64,000 bases of DNA. It comes from Aporrectodea caliginosa. Lineage: Eukaryota; Annelida; Clitellata; Crassiclitellata; Lumbricidae. Shown piece after piece: positions 1-12,529 of the stretch. The number at the start of each line of letters is the position of its first letter. Position 1 is the stretch's first letter. The notes below the pieces were generated by a model. It saw only the letters and a program-made list of their open reading frames with translations, was not told the DNA's origin and did no database searches. Where the stretch lies: positions 756,001 through 820,000 of the forward strand of contig JACEVL010000515.1 of NCBI GenBank assembly GCA_020284085.1, given 5' to 3'. The position numbers and the translations under genes are program-made.

Positions 1-2016
1 AAAATTCCACAAAGCTCTCCGTACCGGTATTGAATGTGAACTATTAAAAGACACTGTACTATGTTAGTCATGAGCGTTCTATGACCAAACTAGCAACATT
101 AGAATATCAGATTAATAGCGCACAACCGATTAGTCATTTAGACGTGGGTATATTATGTAAAAATGCGAAAAATAAATAATAAGGAAAGAGTGTACTATCT
201 GCATTCATCCGACTTTTAGACTCCGACGCCATGCTGGAGATTGGAACCAACTAGATCCGGTTCAGATGTTCAGAATTTTACCTCAGATGACACCCGCATT
301 GTCCCATTTGTTCTATCGTAGAATTGAAACCTAATATCAAGGCAAATGCGTCTAGCCAGTTTAAGCATACATGCTTTTTATCTGCGTTTAACAAAATAGG
401 CCAACATCATTGTGCAAAATTTAGGTCATAGACAATGGGGCTTTCTCTGCAGGGCGGCCGTTATTGGGCTGGGGTAAATAACAGCACAAATGCTAATATT
501 CAAATTTTCCAAATTTGTGTTTCGCTAACTGGACGAGAGAACTGCAGCTAACTTTGCAATATTACAATAAGATGTTCACGAGGTAAACATCTTATTTTAA
601 TCATAGTTGACAAACAGGAGATCTTTCAAATGTCGCTAAAATTAGATTTGAAAGTAGACGATGAATTTTCATCCCCTACAAGTAAAGTAAATAGAAACAA
701 CGACACATAAGCCTACTACACAGAAGCGTTGCTTGACTTCTATCAGATTTTCTGCCACTATAAAATAATGTCCCCATGAACTCCATTTATTTCCACGCAC
801 AGTGAGATAAGAGCACGATGGGTGAGGGTTTATTGAAACTATTGGATTACAGAGCAGCCCTTGAACATGCCGTTTTGAGTACATGCTTTTAATAAGCCAG
901 ACGTGCATCTGATACTCTGTCGCACAACATCCGCCAAAACTTTTCGATATGTTGCATAGACCTATAATTCATCAGTTTCCCTGTAGGCCTACTAAAAGCC
1001 TACAGCGTAGAGCGTTAAATCCCGAAGAGCAGGCTGCAACACATATCTGTTTTAAAACTATAGCCTACGCGAACATTATGTATGACAGACTAAAATAACA
1101 TTCCATTTATTATTAGTGCTCACTCGTGTCAGTTTTGTGAGGCTAGATCTAACAGGGCCACTCAGAGAGTCAGAGGTGGCGCCAAATGATCCATCGGCCG
1201 GAACTTCTATTTTGCTTCAAATTCTAACTGGCTAATGCTCATACGGCATTTGATTCAGTTCCAAATGTTCGTACACAGCGTCTTATAAATAAGTAATGCC
1301 CCTGTGTGCGGGAAACAATGAACCACCAGCACATAAAATTATTACAATGCCTTAAGTATATTTTGCAATATTGTAAATACGCTTGAAACATGTTGAGTAA
1401 ATTAAGGAGAATTTATTGCATTCAAAGTTTATGTTCGAAATGTTCCTCGATGGCCCAGAAACACGTTCTGCAGCATCGGCAATTCACTGAAAGACAATAA
1501 CGAAAATAATTGATTCAGTTCAATTGCATGGAATACTAATGTTCCTCTCTAACCAGTTATAATAGTGGTTTCGGTTATTCTGTGCAGATGTTACTCAAAT
1601 TAACATATGGCACCCATGCTGGATCTTCACAACCCGAAACGTAACCTTTAGATAACAGGTCTACATACTTCGAACAAATAAGTTCATGAGGACAGGAAGC
1701 TTGCATAGCTCATTTGAATATCAGCTCGTCATTGGCTTAACATAGTTCTCGTTAAACATCCGAAAACGGTACAATTGGAAAATACTATCAGTTGACATAC
1801 CCTCACTGCAGATAGCAACTGCTTGACAATAGCCTCCACTCAAAGCAAATACATTGTTTGGGATTTAATTAAAGCTGAATTTCCGAAATTTACGCATAGC
1901 GGCTAACAACCAAACAGGATCTCCCTTAATGGTCGCACGGCTGCCTTCCCTGAGGATTCTATAGACTGGCTGTTTCTGCGAGAATTTACTAATCAGAATG
2001 TGTTATGTTTGTGTAG
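1..2016 (+). other. Intron 1 (3' part) of cluster gene A
   Basis: This stretch aligns by eye along its length with intron 1 of gene C (about 14735-16031) and gene D (about 26800-29287). Shared landmarks include the text around 430-470 (same as 15150-15190 and 27440-27480) and the run before the exon 2 acceptor. No coding signal is visible. Exon 1 of gene A, with its signal peptide and promoter, must lie left of the window. Confidence 0.7.
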
Positions 2017-3898
2017 GTGTTCTTCAGCCAGGATTTTCTCTTCCGACTGGCGCGCCTCTGTCTACGACTCCATCTCTGTCTACGACGGAGTCTCAGTCAT
2101 CGACGGAGTCTCTGTCTACGACGGAGTCTCAGTCATCGACGGAGTCTCTGACTACGACGGAGTCTCAGTCACCGACAGAGTCTCAGTCTACGACTGCCTC
2201 CCCATCTCTTGCTACACCTCATCCAGTCAATCCAGTCAAAGTGTGTGTAGCAAAGCTACTTCTAAATTCCGGTGAAACAGAAGAGAAGGGAAACGACGGT
2301 TTTTATGACGAAGGGCCGTCCTGCCATATCGCGGACTATAATGAAAAAATGGAACAAGTCACGCGAATTCTGCAACAGACGATGTTGGCCGTAGATCAAT
2401 TTCCCATTAAGGTACAACGTGCAATCTGCCAGTTTCGAAAGCCATTGAGGTGTTAATTATGAGTAGCGGCTGCTATGGGCAGTCCATCATTTTTTACATT
2501 ATTATTATTAAAGATTCTTATTGTATACTATTTCTGAAAAATAAAGCGGGACATTTTGACTGATACTTAACTGTGCTCAATTTCTCACACATGCATATTT
2601 TGAATTATACCTAGTGTGTGTACAATCGCATGGACATTTAAGTTATACTAAATAGTGTCTAACATATATGATGCCATTTTATTATAATATCGAGATTTAT
2701 TTAAGCTACGGAACAACCAAGGCTCAGACAGTGTTATTAACAAAAGGAAGAATTATAGTCGAAGCTGCTTTGCTAGTGATTTAAAATTGATGGAATGATG
2801 ATGACGACGACGGTAAATCAACAACGACGAAGTCAATAATAAAGACGATGATGATGGCGAACAGTTTGAGTGATGTTGTATCGTTTCGTAGTTTCAGGAT
2901 TTGTCGAACGACCATAAAGATCAGCTTGAAACGCAGTATCCGAAGAATGAAAGCTGCAACTTCACGGCTTACCCTCTGGAGCCAAATGGGTCCACAGTTG
3001 CACAGGTGAGTCCTCAGTTTACACCTTCCCGATCCCCACTCGTATGTGAAATGATGCTGTGATACGAGGCAATATGTCATACTGCTATGTAATTATGTAA
3101 ACACGTATGCATACATCTACGTATGCACGCACGTATGTGTGTAAGCAAATGCACGTGCATACAAGCACACCTGCACACACATACGCACAAACATGCAAAC
3201 GTACTTGCATGCATACGTGGATATATATGTATATTTCGGATGTATGTATAGCTGTATTCATAGATCTATGCGTATATGTGCACATGAATGGGTGAATATA
3301 TATGTATATATATACATGTGTTTATGCATACATACATGCATACATATGCACTTAAATACATATGTACATGTATACGTACATACATCTATATATATGAGAC
3401 ACACGTGTATATGTATGTATGCATATATGTGCTGTAGGCAACATGACTACTTATGTAGGCATATATATATATTTATATTTGTGTGCATACATTACACAGC
3501 ATTTATAAGCGACAGCCATTACTCTGTTCTATTTTGCATTGTCTCACCTCAAATCTGCACGCACGGCCTTACGTAAATATAAATTTGCCTTTGAATCACA
3601 GGTGGTGAGCAGTCTGCGTACGACCATCGAGAAAGTGTCTGGCTACCTCCAGTTGGTTGATTACCTCAACAGTTCATACAACGCTACACAACTCATCATC
3701 GCTCCTGAAGGTCTGAAGACAGCCGACGAACATCTGAAGAATATCAATAGCTGTGCCAAGCATCAGACTCTTCCACAGTGTCCCACTCGGGTGGAATACC
3801 AAATTGTGTTGGAGAGGTCTAATTCAAATCTTGCGGACAAACGGTATCTGGAGGCGCTGTTTCAACGATTGATTTACAATGAGCTTTGCCATGGTTAG
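2017..3898 (+). CDS. Cluster gene A, exons 2-4: secreted mucin-stalk helical protein (partial)
   Basis: I do not recognise this family; the function is unknown. Exons are 2017-2411, 2898-3005 and 3602-3898. All boundaries are AG/GT, and phases match genes C and D (phase 1 entry, then phase 0, 0). Exon 2 gives a GVLQPGFSLPTGAPLS start, a Ser/Thr-rich stalk of STTESQ/SSTESL units, then a cysteine in CVAKLLLNSGE and an amphipathic segment ending QFPIK. Exon 3 carries the second conserved cysteine in YPKNESCNF. Exon 4 gives three predicted helices (VVSSLRTTIEKVSGYLQLVD, the TQLIIAPEGL region, and the EALFQRLIYNELC region) with two more conserved cysteines. The protein ends at CHG-stop, 7 residues earlier than B's GLRSIA end. 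An AATAAA at 3904-3909 follows the stop directly and derives from the A/B duplication junction. Exon 1 is outside the window. Confidence 0.65.
3006..3601 (+). other. Intron 3 of gene A with CATA/TGTA-type microsatellite
   Basis: Positions 3095-3480 are a degenerate alternating purine-pyrimidine tract rich in catac, gtatgc and tatata. The same tract sits in the same intron of B (about 6540-6740) and C (about 17400-17690), so it predates the duplications. ORFs read from it are low-complexity shadows. Confidence 0.65.
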
Positions 3899-4230
3899 AG
3901 TCTAATAAATAATTAATGCCTCTGTGTGCAGGAAATTATTAACCACCAGGATAAATTACAATGACATATTAAGTATGTTTTTCAATATTGCTAATACGCT
4001 TGAAACATCTTGAGTAAATTAAGGAGAATTTATCGCATTCATACATGTAGATTGGTCTCACTCAAAACAAATACAATTGCTTGGGTTTTAATTAAAGCTG
4101 TATTTCCGAAGTTTACACGTTCATATTGGCTAACAGCCAAACACGATTTCGTTCAAGGGACAAATAGCTGCAGCCTTCGTTGTCTGTTTCTAAGAGAATT
4201 TGCTAATAAGAATGTGTAATGTTTGTGTAG
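3899..4230 (+). other. Tandem duplication junction and truncated intron 1 before gene B
   Basis: From about 3900 the sequence resumes with text matching the middle of intron 1 (compare 1275-1430 and 28310-28450), for example ctgtgtgcaggaaa followed by a run near ttgagtaaattaaggag. The A/B duplication breakpoint therefore joins the end of A exon 4 to mid-intron 1. No copy of exon 1 exists between A and B. Confidence 0.65.
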
Positions 4231-7191
4231 ATATTCTTCAGCCAGGATTTTCTCTTCCAACTGATGCGCCACTGTCTACTACTGCGTCTCTGTCTACGAC
4301 GGAGTCTCAGTCATCGACGGAGTCTCAGTCTACGACGGAGTCTCTGTCTACGAAGGAGTCTATATCTATGACGGAATCTCAGTCTACAGCGGAGTCTCAG
4401 TCTACAACGGAGTCTCAGTCTACAACGGAGTCTCAGTCTACAACGACGTCTCAGCCTACAACGGGTTCTCAGTCTACAACGGAGTCTCACTCTACAACGA
4501 CGTCTCAGCCTACAACGGAGTCTCAGTCTACAACGGCGTCTCAGCCTACAACGGAGTCTCAGTCTACAACGGAGTCTCAGTCTACAACCGAGTCTCAGTC
4601 TACAACGGAGTCTCAGTCTACAACGGAGTCTCAGTCTACAACGACGTCTCAGCCTACAACGGGTTCTCAGTCTACAACGGAGTCTCACTCTACAACGACG
4701 TCTCAGCCTACAACGGAGTCTCAGTCTACAACGGCGTCTCAGCCTACAACGGAGTCTCAGTCTACAACGGAGTCTCAGTCTACAACCGAGTCTCAGTCTA
4801 CAACGGAGTCTCAGTCTACAACGGAGTCTCAGTCTACAACGGAGTCTCAGTCTATAACGGAGTCTCAGTCTACAACAGAGTCTCAGCCTACAACGGAGTC
4901 TCAGTCTACAACGGAGTCTCAGCCTACAACGGAGTCTCAGTCTACAACGGAGTCTCAGTCTACAACCGAGTCTCAGTCTACAACGGAGTCTCAGCCTACA
5001 ACGGAGTCTCAGCCTACAACGGAGTCTCAGTCTACAACGGAGTCTCAGCCTACAACGGAGTCTCAGTCTACAACGGAGTCTCAGCCTACAACGGAGTCTC
5101 AGCCTACAACGGGTTCTCAGTCTACAACGGAGTCTCAGTCTACAACGGAGTCTCAACCTACAACGGAGTCTCAGTCTACAACGACGTCTCTATCTACGAC
5201 GGAGTCTCTGTCAACGACAGAGTTTCAGTCTACAACTGCCTCTCCATCTCTTGTGCCACCTCATCAAGTCACAGTATGCGTAGCGGAGCAACTTCTAAAT
5301 TCCGGTGAATCCGGGGAGGAGATAAACGACTATATTTATTACGAACAGCCGTCCTACAATCCCTTGGACCATACTGACACAATGGAAACAGTCATGGAAA
5401 TTCTGCAACAAACGATGTCGGCCGTAGAACAATTCCCAATTCAGGTACAATCTGCCACAGTTTCGAAAGCCATGGTGTTAAGTAAATATGGGTAGCCGCT
5501 GTATTGGGCAGTTCATCATTTTTTTACATTATTTTAAAGATTCTTATTGGATGAAATTTCTGCCGAAGAAAAACCGGGACAGTTTAAGTGATACTAAACT
5601 GTGCTCAATTTCTCACACATGTATATTTTGAATTAAATAAAGTGAATTTACAATTGCGTATGCATTTAAATTGCACTAAATAGTTTCTAATTATATGGTG
5701 TCATTTTATAATATTTAAGGATTTATTTAGGCTACAGTATAACCAGGCCTCAGGGAGTATAACTAACCAATGGAAGAATTGAAGTCGATTCTGTTTGCTA
5801 CTGATGTGATGCGATGATGACGACGACGACAAAACAACAACGACGAAGCTTGTAGTGAGATAATAGCGACGACGACGATGATGATGGTGAACACTTTGGA
5901 TGATGTTGTATCGTTTCGTATTTTCAGGATTTGGCGAACGACCATAAACAACTGCTTCAAACGCAGTATCCCAAGAATGAGAACTGCAACTTCACGGCTG
6001 TCCCTCTCGAGCTAACAGGATCCACAGGAGCACAGGTAAGTCATCAGTTTACACTAGGAGCAGGACATTAACCCCTGCCATTACCCTCTGCTATTAGTCC
6101 CTGCAATTACCCCCATAGGATAAATATTTTCCCCATGCAATTACCCTTGCCTTTACCCCTGCAATCAGAAGGAAAATTCCTTTACTCCTTACTATGAAAT
6201 AATTATATGAAAATTTAGAACTTAATTTTCATTTAATATGGAAAATGTGCGAAGTTATTGTCAGATATGTTCAGAACTGAATGTTGTGAGCAATTTTGCG
6301 TAAATATTCTAATACGTCTCTATTGGCAAAATCACTAACGATGTTGACAAATCGGGTTGCACAGTCACTATAAACTTATATATATCTTCCGTTTATGCTC
6401 AACCTGATTCCTACGAAGTCGCTGAGCAATAACGATGTTAAGAAGCGAGTGATCCCAATGAAAGATGGTCGGAAGGCGCCAGAAATTTGATATAGATCCA
6501 TGTGTAAATGTGCATATGAATGGGTGAATGATCACTGAATATGTGTGTGTGTGTGTGCATGTGCATGTACTTATGCATACACAAGTACATGTGCACTTGC
6601 ATATATATGTACTTGCCTACATACATACATAGGCTACATACATACGTACATATGTAGGCCTGTATCTGTAGGAGACATACATATATATGTATGCATGCAT
6701 ATATGTACTGTAGGCTACGTAAGTACATATTATATATTGTATATGTAAATTTGCAAGTATACCGCCTCCAGCATTTAAGAAATATAGCAATTACATTGTT
6801 CTATTTTGCATTTTCTCACCTCAAATCTGCACTCACGGCCTTGCGTAAATACAAATTTACCTTTGCATCACAGGTGGTGAGCAGTCTGCGTACAACCATC
6901 GAGAAAGTGTCTGGATACCTCCAGTTGGTTGATTACCTCAACAACAGTAACTCATACAACGCTGTTCAACTCATCATCGCTCCTGAAGGTCTGAAGAACG
7001 CCGCCGAAAGTCTGAAGAATATCAATACCTTTGCGGAGCATCAGACTCTTCCACACTGTCCCAACCAGACAGAATACCAACTGGAGTTAGTGAGGTCTAA
7101 TGTAAATCGGGCGGACAAACTACGTCTGGAGGCGCTGTTTCAACGACTGATTTACAACGAACTTTGCCAAGGTTTGAGGAGCATCGCATAA
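4231..7191 (+). CDS. Cluster copy B, exons 2-4: long-stalk mucin-like helical protein, no own exon 1
   Basis: Exons are 4231-5444, 5928-6035 and 6874-7191, with the same phases as genes A, C and D. Exon 2 is 1,214 bp against 290-404 bp elsewhere, because the STTESQ stalk has expanded to roughly 320 residues. The C-terminal part is intact: the C of CVAEQLLNSGE, a helix ending EQFPIQ, exon 3 YPKNENCNF, and exon 4 with three predicted helices, a YNAVQL segment (the sequon YNAT of the other copies is lost), and a final cysteine in YNELCQGLRSIA. No signal-peptide exon lies between A and B. B could be expressed only by splicing from the exon 1 left of A and skipping A exons 2-4, or it may be a non-expressed duplicate. 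An AATAAA at 7425-7430 is a possible poly(A) signal. Confidence 0.6.
4270..5240 (+). repeat. Coding minisatellite, 18-bp STTESQ repeat
   Basis: Near-perfect 18-bp units (tctcagtctacaacggag and variants) encode STTESQ, with PTTESQ, STTTSQ, PTTGSQ and STTASQ variants. A higher-order copy is visible: the block starting with acgacgtctc at 4443 recurs at 4641, an offset of 198 bp or 11 units. The array keeps one reading frame throughout. The complementary strand is also open (Arg/Leu/Cys-rich), but that follows from the repeat. Confidence 0.85.
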
Positions 7192-9130
7192 ACAAATACG
7201 TAATAGGAAGAGGAGCAGGCCGATCAGGATTATAGTAGGAAAGAAGGAAAGAAGAAGAAGCTTGGGGTATTTTCTGCATTACGAAGGCGCGCGGTTTTTC
7301 TCGCTTAGTTGTTCGTTTCAGGGTAAAAATTGATGCATATAACAAAAGGTTAGATGAGTTCGCATCAGATTTGATGAGGGTAAACATTAATTAATTAGCA
7401 TATTGATCTCAATGTGGTTTTCCAAATAAAATGCTGAAGGTCCAGGTTGCCAAATGGAATTGGAACTAAAGCGAGATTGCATTAAATTAAATTGGATCAA
7501 ATAATATTAGGGGTAATAAGTTTTACCAGATTGGACGAAATTATTTGGAATGACCCAAAATGCACAAGCATTTTAATTGAAACATAATATAAATGGTTTG
7601 CCATTGGTGGTGTAATTGAGATTTATTGCAATACTTTGGTGTATAAAATGCATGGCCTACAACGTATATATATATAATTTATATTCTATCTCACCAATTA
7701 AAAGAATTACATCTTGTAGCGCAACATTTTATTAGGCTTTTTGTTAATTCGTCGTTGATGTTTGTCAAAGGACAGTCTTGGCGCTTGTTATAGGATAATT
7801 TTTATGCTTGTTATGGCACAGTCAAAGTGTTTGTTATTGGGCAGCATTCAATTGCATCTACAGATTCTGCAGCTGTGTTAATTGTGTTAGCAAGAATGAT
7901 TTGGTTTTTATTTTGCCTAAGTTTCGATCATAATCAGAGTTAATATTTGTCTACTGCATTAGGAGTGATCACCATTATTCTATGTTATGTGCTTACGTGT
8001 TTTTATGTTTATTTTTGCCACCATTTTGTGTTTATTCGGAGTTTACGTTTTCGCCATTATTCTGAACTTTCCACGTTCTAAGTTATTCGTCGTTGTTCTT
8101 TCAAATGCCATGCCATGCATTGTTCTAATTGTTAATTGTACTCTCATACGTCCTGTGGTGAATGCAATATATATTCAATTATATTCGTTTAATGAGAACG
8201 ACAAAAACTCTGATTGGCACACCGCAATCAGTTACAATGTCAAAGAGTTTAGCCCTACTATGCTCAGTAGCGTAAATATGAACAGCAGCTGTGGGTTACT
8301 AATCTGAAAGCAGGGGTCCTGCGCAGAGCACGATGACGTACGATGAGGGCCTTTTGAATAATCTGCCGTAAAGCACGAATTTAGTGTTACGCAACTCTGC
8401 TGCATAATTACTTCATTCATTACTTGAATTTATATAGCGCCTCTTCAAGGGAACTACTCAGAGGCATAATACCATTGTAGAACATTGTCATAATCACCAG
8501 TTAAGCGTCGGTGACTTGAAATCTTTTCATCCAGTTTTGAATGTTATTTATCAAAATTCAACCATTTACAAACGTTTACCAATTATGTCAAAAGGAAAAA
8601 ATTATTGAAGATTATAATTGCTCAAAAGTACGCCGCAATTAACATGATGTGTATTTTGGTTTAAAATGGAATTAAATTATTGGAATTGTGTTAAACGTAT
8701 AGCCATTTTCTTATCAACAATTCTGAGATATGGTGTCATTTCTGCGGCACTTTTTATCGGTGAAACACTTGAAGAAGATAAAAGGAATGATGGAAACACT
8801 CTTCTAGATGTCTGTTTCCGTTTATCTCAAAGTTCCTCTGCCCCTCCCTTTCTCTATCTCTGTCTCTTTCTCAGCATATCCCACATTCCTTTGTTTCTCT
8901 GTCCTTTACAATATTTATGCAGACTGTCACTGTCTCTGTCTCTCTTTTTGTCTCTTTGTGTATTGTGTCTGCGTCTCTTTCTGTTTGTATTTCTGTGTCT
9001 CTCTCTCTATGTCTCTGTCTCTATCATTAGCTCCTAAACCTAACAGTGATAGCCCACGAAATGCATCTTAGATATCTCAGGGAGAATCAGACGAACGGAG
9101 GCAGAATTTAGACAGGTTTCACAATAGATA
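7192..9130 (+). other. 3' flank of copy B, duplicated behind C and D
   Basis: This flank aligns with 18213-20710 behind C and 39552-41660 behind D. Landmarks are a cttgttat-rich stretch at 7770-7860, a ttatgtgcttacgtgttttt motif at 7983-8010, a minus-strand LINE tail fragment at 8425-8465, and a CT-rich microsatellite at 8820-9030. The 106-codon ORF at 7987-8307 is not kept open in the C and D flanks, so I treat the flank as non-coding. Confidence 0.6.
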
Positions 9131-9237
9131 TGGTCCGAACATTTCTCGGACGTATCTTATCCATGCTGAACGGTCGACGGCTAACTTGGTTCACCTGTAA
9201 CTCCTCTCCAATCGACTGGCATGTCGTCAGTAAGAAC

Positions 9238-10640
9238 GGCAATCGGCATCGAACCCCGGCCTTAAGACCGAGCGACGTGTCTTTGTAGTGCGAGTCGAAA
9301 GCATGGTATTAACAATATCCGTAACAGACGACTCGAAGATGTCAAAGAGGTCGGAGGTTGGAGCATCAGCAAGCGAGGACTGGTCTGCGAAGGCCGGGAC
9401 GGCAAGGATGGTCTCACGGGACGCAAGGATGGTCTCACGGGAGGCAAGGATGGTCTCACGGGAGGCAAGGATGGTCTCACGGAAGGCAAGGATGGTCTCA
9501 CGGGAGGCAAGGATGGCCTCACGGGAGGCAAGGATGGCCTCAAGGATGGTCTCACGGGAGTCGGGAGGCGGAAGGCGACTCGATCGAGTGACCTCTAGCT
9601 TCCGAACTGCCCCTTGACATGCGACAACGTCTCTTGAAGGAACGGAACGGTAGCGATGATGAGACCATGGTCCGATACGGTTGGCGTGTAGACTGTAAGG
9701 TCTATTAGCTGGCAGTCGTCTCGTGTGATGATGACATCCAAACAATCACCCACCTGCCACCTGACGTATTGGTTCATTGACTCTCTGCGCTATATAGGCC
9801 GAACTCTTCAGCAATTAGTGCAAATTCCAATGCTGCTGATAGCGTCTCCTCGAGATGAAGGTTGAGGTCACCCGCAACCAGCAGCTGGGTGTCACGCAGG
9901 GCGAATCGTTCGAACAGCGCCACGAGTTCTCCGAAAGAGTCTGCGGATGGTGGTTCCGACCCCGGACGGTATACGGCGATGACGGTCAGAGGGCCGTGAG
10001 GTGACGCCGCGGAAACTGCCAGAACCTTGAATGTAGTAGGTGGGTCAGGTATTATAACCCTTCGCGTTGGCAGAGTTGCGCGATGATAGATGACAAGGCC
10101 ATCGCCACGTCCATCACCGTCCCGGACATCAGATATATCGGGCAGTAGACGTAAGAGTAACCCGGCGGTGAGGATCGACGCACGGCGACGTCTGACATGG
10201 ACCAGTGCCGTAACACTCAGTCATGAGAAGAAGGTCGAGGTCTTCAGACAGGATCGCGTCAGCAACTGCGACGTATCTTCTCCGGAAAAAGCGGACGTTC
10301 CACGTCGCAAGTCGAACACCACCTGGAGGAGTAGGCCGGAGTGAGTCGATGATAGGCGCCACCTGGAGGGGAGAGGCAGGTTCCATGGGCAGTCATCCTT
10401 CAAAGATAGCCCCGTAGGATAGGCCGGAGGAGGCGGGTATCCAGGGTGGCCACGTCCCGATGCAGGTCGCCATATTCCGTAGCAGAACTGGTTTTTTTCT
10501 TGTAGCACGAAGTTTGCGGAAAGGATGCATTGAGAACGTGTACGAAAACAAGGGGCGTTGCCACGACTAGAAGACTGCTCACCGCTGAAGTAATGTTCAG
10601 CCCTGGGTGAAATGCAGACAACGTTGATATTAGGCATCGT
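9238..10640 (-). pseudogene. LINE (non-LTR retrotransposon) endonuclease-domain remnant
   Basis: Minus-strand translation gives an exonuclease-endonuclease-phosphatase (APE-like) domain, the target-nicking part of many LINE ORF2 proteins. It reads LATWNVRFF near 10325, DLLLMTEC, RRVIIPDPPTTF, VIAVYRPG near 9965, GDLNLH near 9860, CLDVIITRDD and SDHGLI near 9640. These correspond to the N, E, GD-N and D-H catalytic motifs. A post-domain PGFDADCRS segment (usually PWFDAECR) lies at 9240-9275. One frameshift falls near 10150-10220, and a 21-bp minisatellite is inserted at about 9400-9565. No reverse transcriptase is attached. It is a dead element. Confidence 0.8.
9395..9570. repeat. 21-bp minisatellite inside the LINE remnant
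   Basis: About eight copies of a 21-bp unit (ggcaaggatggtctcacggga and variants) lie between the endonuclease SDHGLI motif and the PGFDADC segment. On the minus strand it reads as repeated RETILAS, so the expansion occurred within former coding sequence. Confidence 0.8.
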
Positions 10641-10888
10641 AAGATAGTCACGAGTCAGTGCACATCATCTACTGACTGTTCACAAAGCGAAAAATAGGGG
10701 TATTAAGACATTAAATATAAAAAATTCACGTCCGTGTTGGGATGGCGTAAACACGCAGAAGCGCCACCTATCGAATAACTCTCAGCTCCAAACAGTTTGT
10801 GACTGCGAAACTCAGTAAAAAATTAAACTTCTGGGTGAAAATTGTCGCACTCCCAATACCCACAGAATTTATCATTGAACTGCAACAT

Positions 10889-11010
10889 ACATACATACAT
10901 ACATACATACATGCATACATACATACATACATACATACATACATACATACATACATACATACATACACACATACATACATACATACACAGCCTACATACA
11001 TACATACATG
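10889..11010. repeat. (CATA)n microsatellite
   Basis: A nearly pure tetranucleotide run of about 120 bp. The sequence just before it (10785-10880) aligns with 22275-22375, so this point lies inside the duplicated unit. Confidence 0.9.
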
Positions 11011-11215
11011 ATCATGTACATGTATGTTATGACAGCTTATAGCCATACATGTTCCACCTCTTTGCTTACAAACTTAGACAGCCAGTAGGCCTACTACGAC
11101 AAATTCCTGTTCCATCCTACAAACTCACCAAATACTGCATACCTATCGCTATCATCCATTCTACAGGTACTTTCACTTGAAACTGAAAACACTGCTTTTT
11201 CACAAGTCATTATAT

Positions 11216-11535
11216 CCCGAATACCTCCACTTCCCGGTTTACTATCAAAACCGCGCACACAAAACCGCGCCGATAATTACCGCGTACTATTCATTATGTC
11301 GCCGATCAAAACCGCGACTGTCAGCGCTTCTAGTGAAGTTCTTTCTTGTAAAACATTTTCGCAGCTAGAGACAATTCCTTTGAAATTATATTTCAATGCT
11401 GTTTTGCTCGAAACCAATTTCTTTCATAGGTCAATTCAACTAACAGGAGATATACCGGTCATAGGTCATATGGGTCAGAGGGCCTTTCGGTCATAGGTCC
11501 TATCGGTCATGTAGGTCCTATCGATCATAGGGGGT
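11216..11535 (+). repeat. Half copy of an inverted-repeat element (aaaaccgcgc family)
   Basis: Positions 11235-11452 align with 12541-12785, the left arm and following sequence of the fuller copy. It is followed by degenerate ggtcatagg/tcctatcgg units, which recur in inverted form at 12440-12530. The right arm is absent here. Confidence 0.6.
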
Positions 11536-11854
11536 GGCACGACAAAGGCTATCGAAGGCTGAAACAGAGAAGTTTTTAAAACATGAACACCCATTTACTG
11601 GATCATTTACTGTAAATACATAATACATACATACGAAATACGAACAATACGTTGATACCTGAATGTAATAATCCTAATTAATTTCTTGATTGGCACTGAT
11701 TGTATTTGCCTAAAAACGATCAATGTCCCTAATTGATGCCTTTTATACTTGAGTATATTGATCGAATGACTTACCATCCTTCCTTCGCCTATCCCTATTC
11801 TACTTCCTTCCTTCTATACACAACTGAAGACTTTTCTCTATGATCAGGCCTGGG

Positions 11855-12215
<361 letters not shown>

Positions 12216-12529
12216 CATACGGGTAAAACGTTTATTATTTCGACCGAACGTTAAGTTCTTTGAAGTGAGTTGATGCCTGTAAGTAATTATCCTAATAAGT
12301 TTCTTGATTGGAACTGATTGTATTTGTCTAAAAACGATGAATGTCCCTAATTGCTGCTTATTTTGCATTCGGTGTGTTAAGCTTAAAACTAAGAATGTCC
12401 ATAACTAACGACTACAACCAATTATGTCGGTTTATTATCGGCATATGACCGATAGTCCTATGACCAATAGGCTCTATGACCAATCGTTCATATAACCGAT
12501 CGTTCTATGACCAATCGTTCTATGACCAA

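Noticed and set aside
4311..5156. 281-codon minus-strand ORF of Arg-Leu-Cys repeats
   Set aside because: It is the complement of the STTESQ coding repeat; the 18-bp unit has no stop in that frame. Splice and phase evidence supports the plus strand.
7987..8307. 106-codon hydrophobic ORF that could be a small membrane protein
   Set aside because: The aligned flanks of genes C and D have frame-breaking changes, so it is not a conserved gene.
9595..10390. Host EEP nuclease gene
   Set aside because: The frameshift, lack of introns, the following PGFDADC segment typical of LINE ORF2 and the repeat-rich surroundings favour a retrotransposon remnant.
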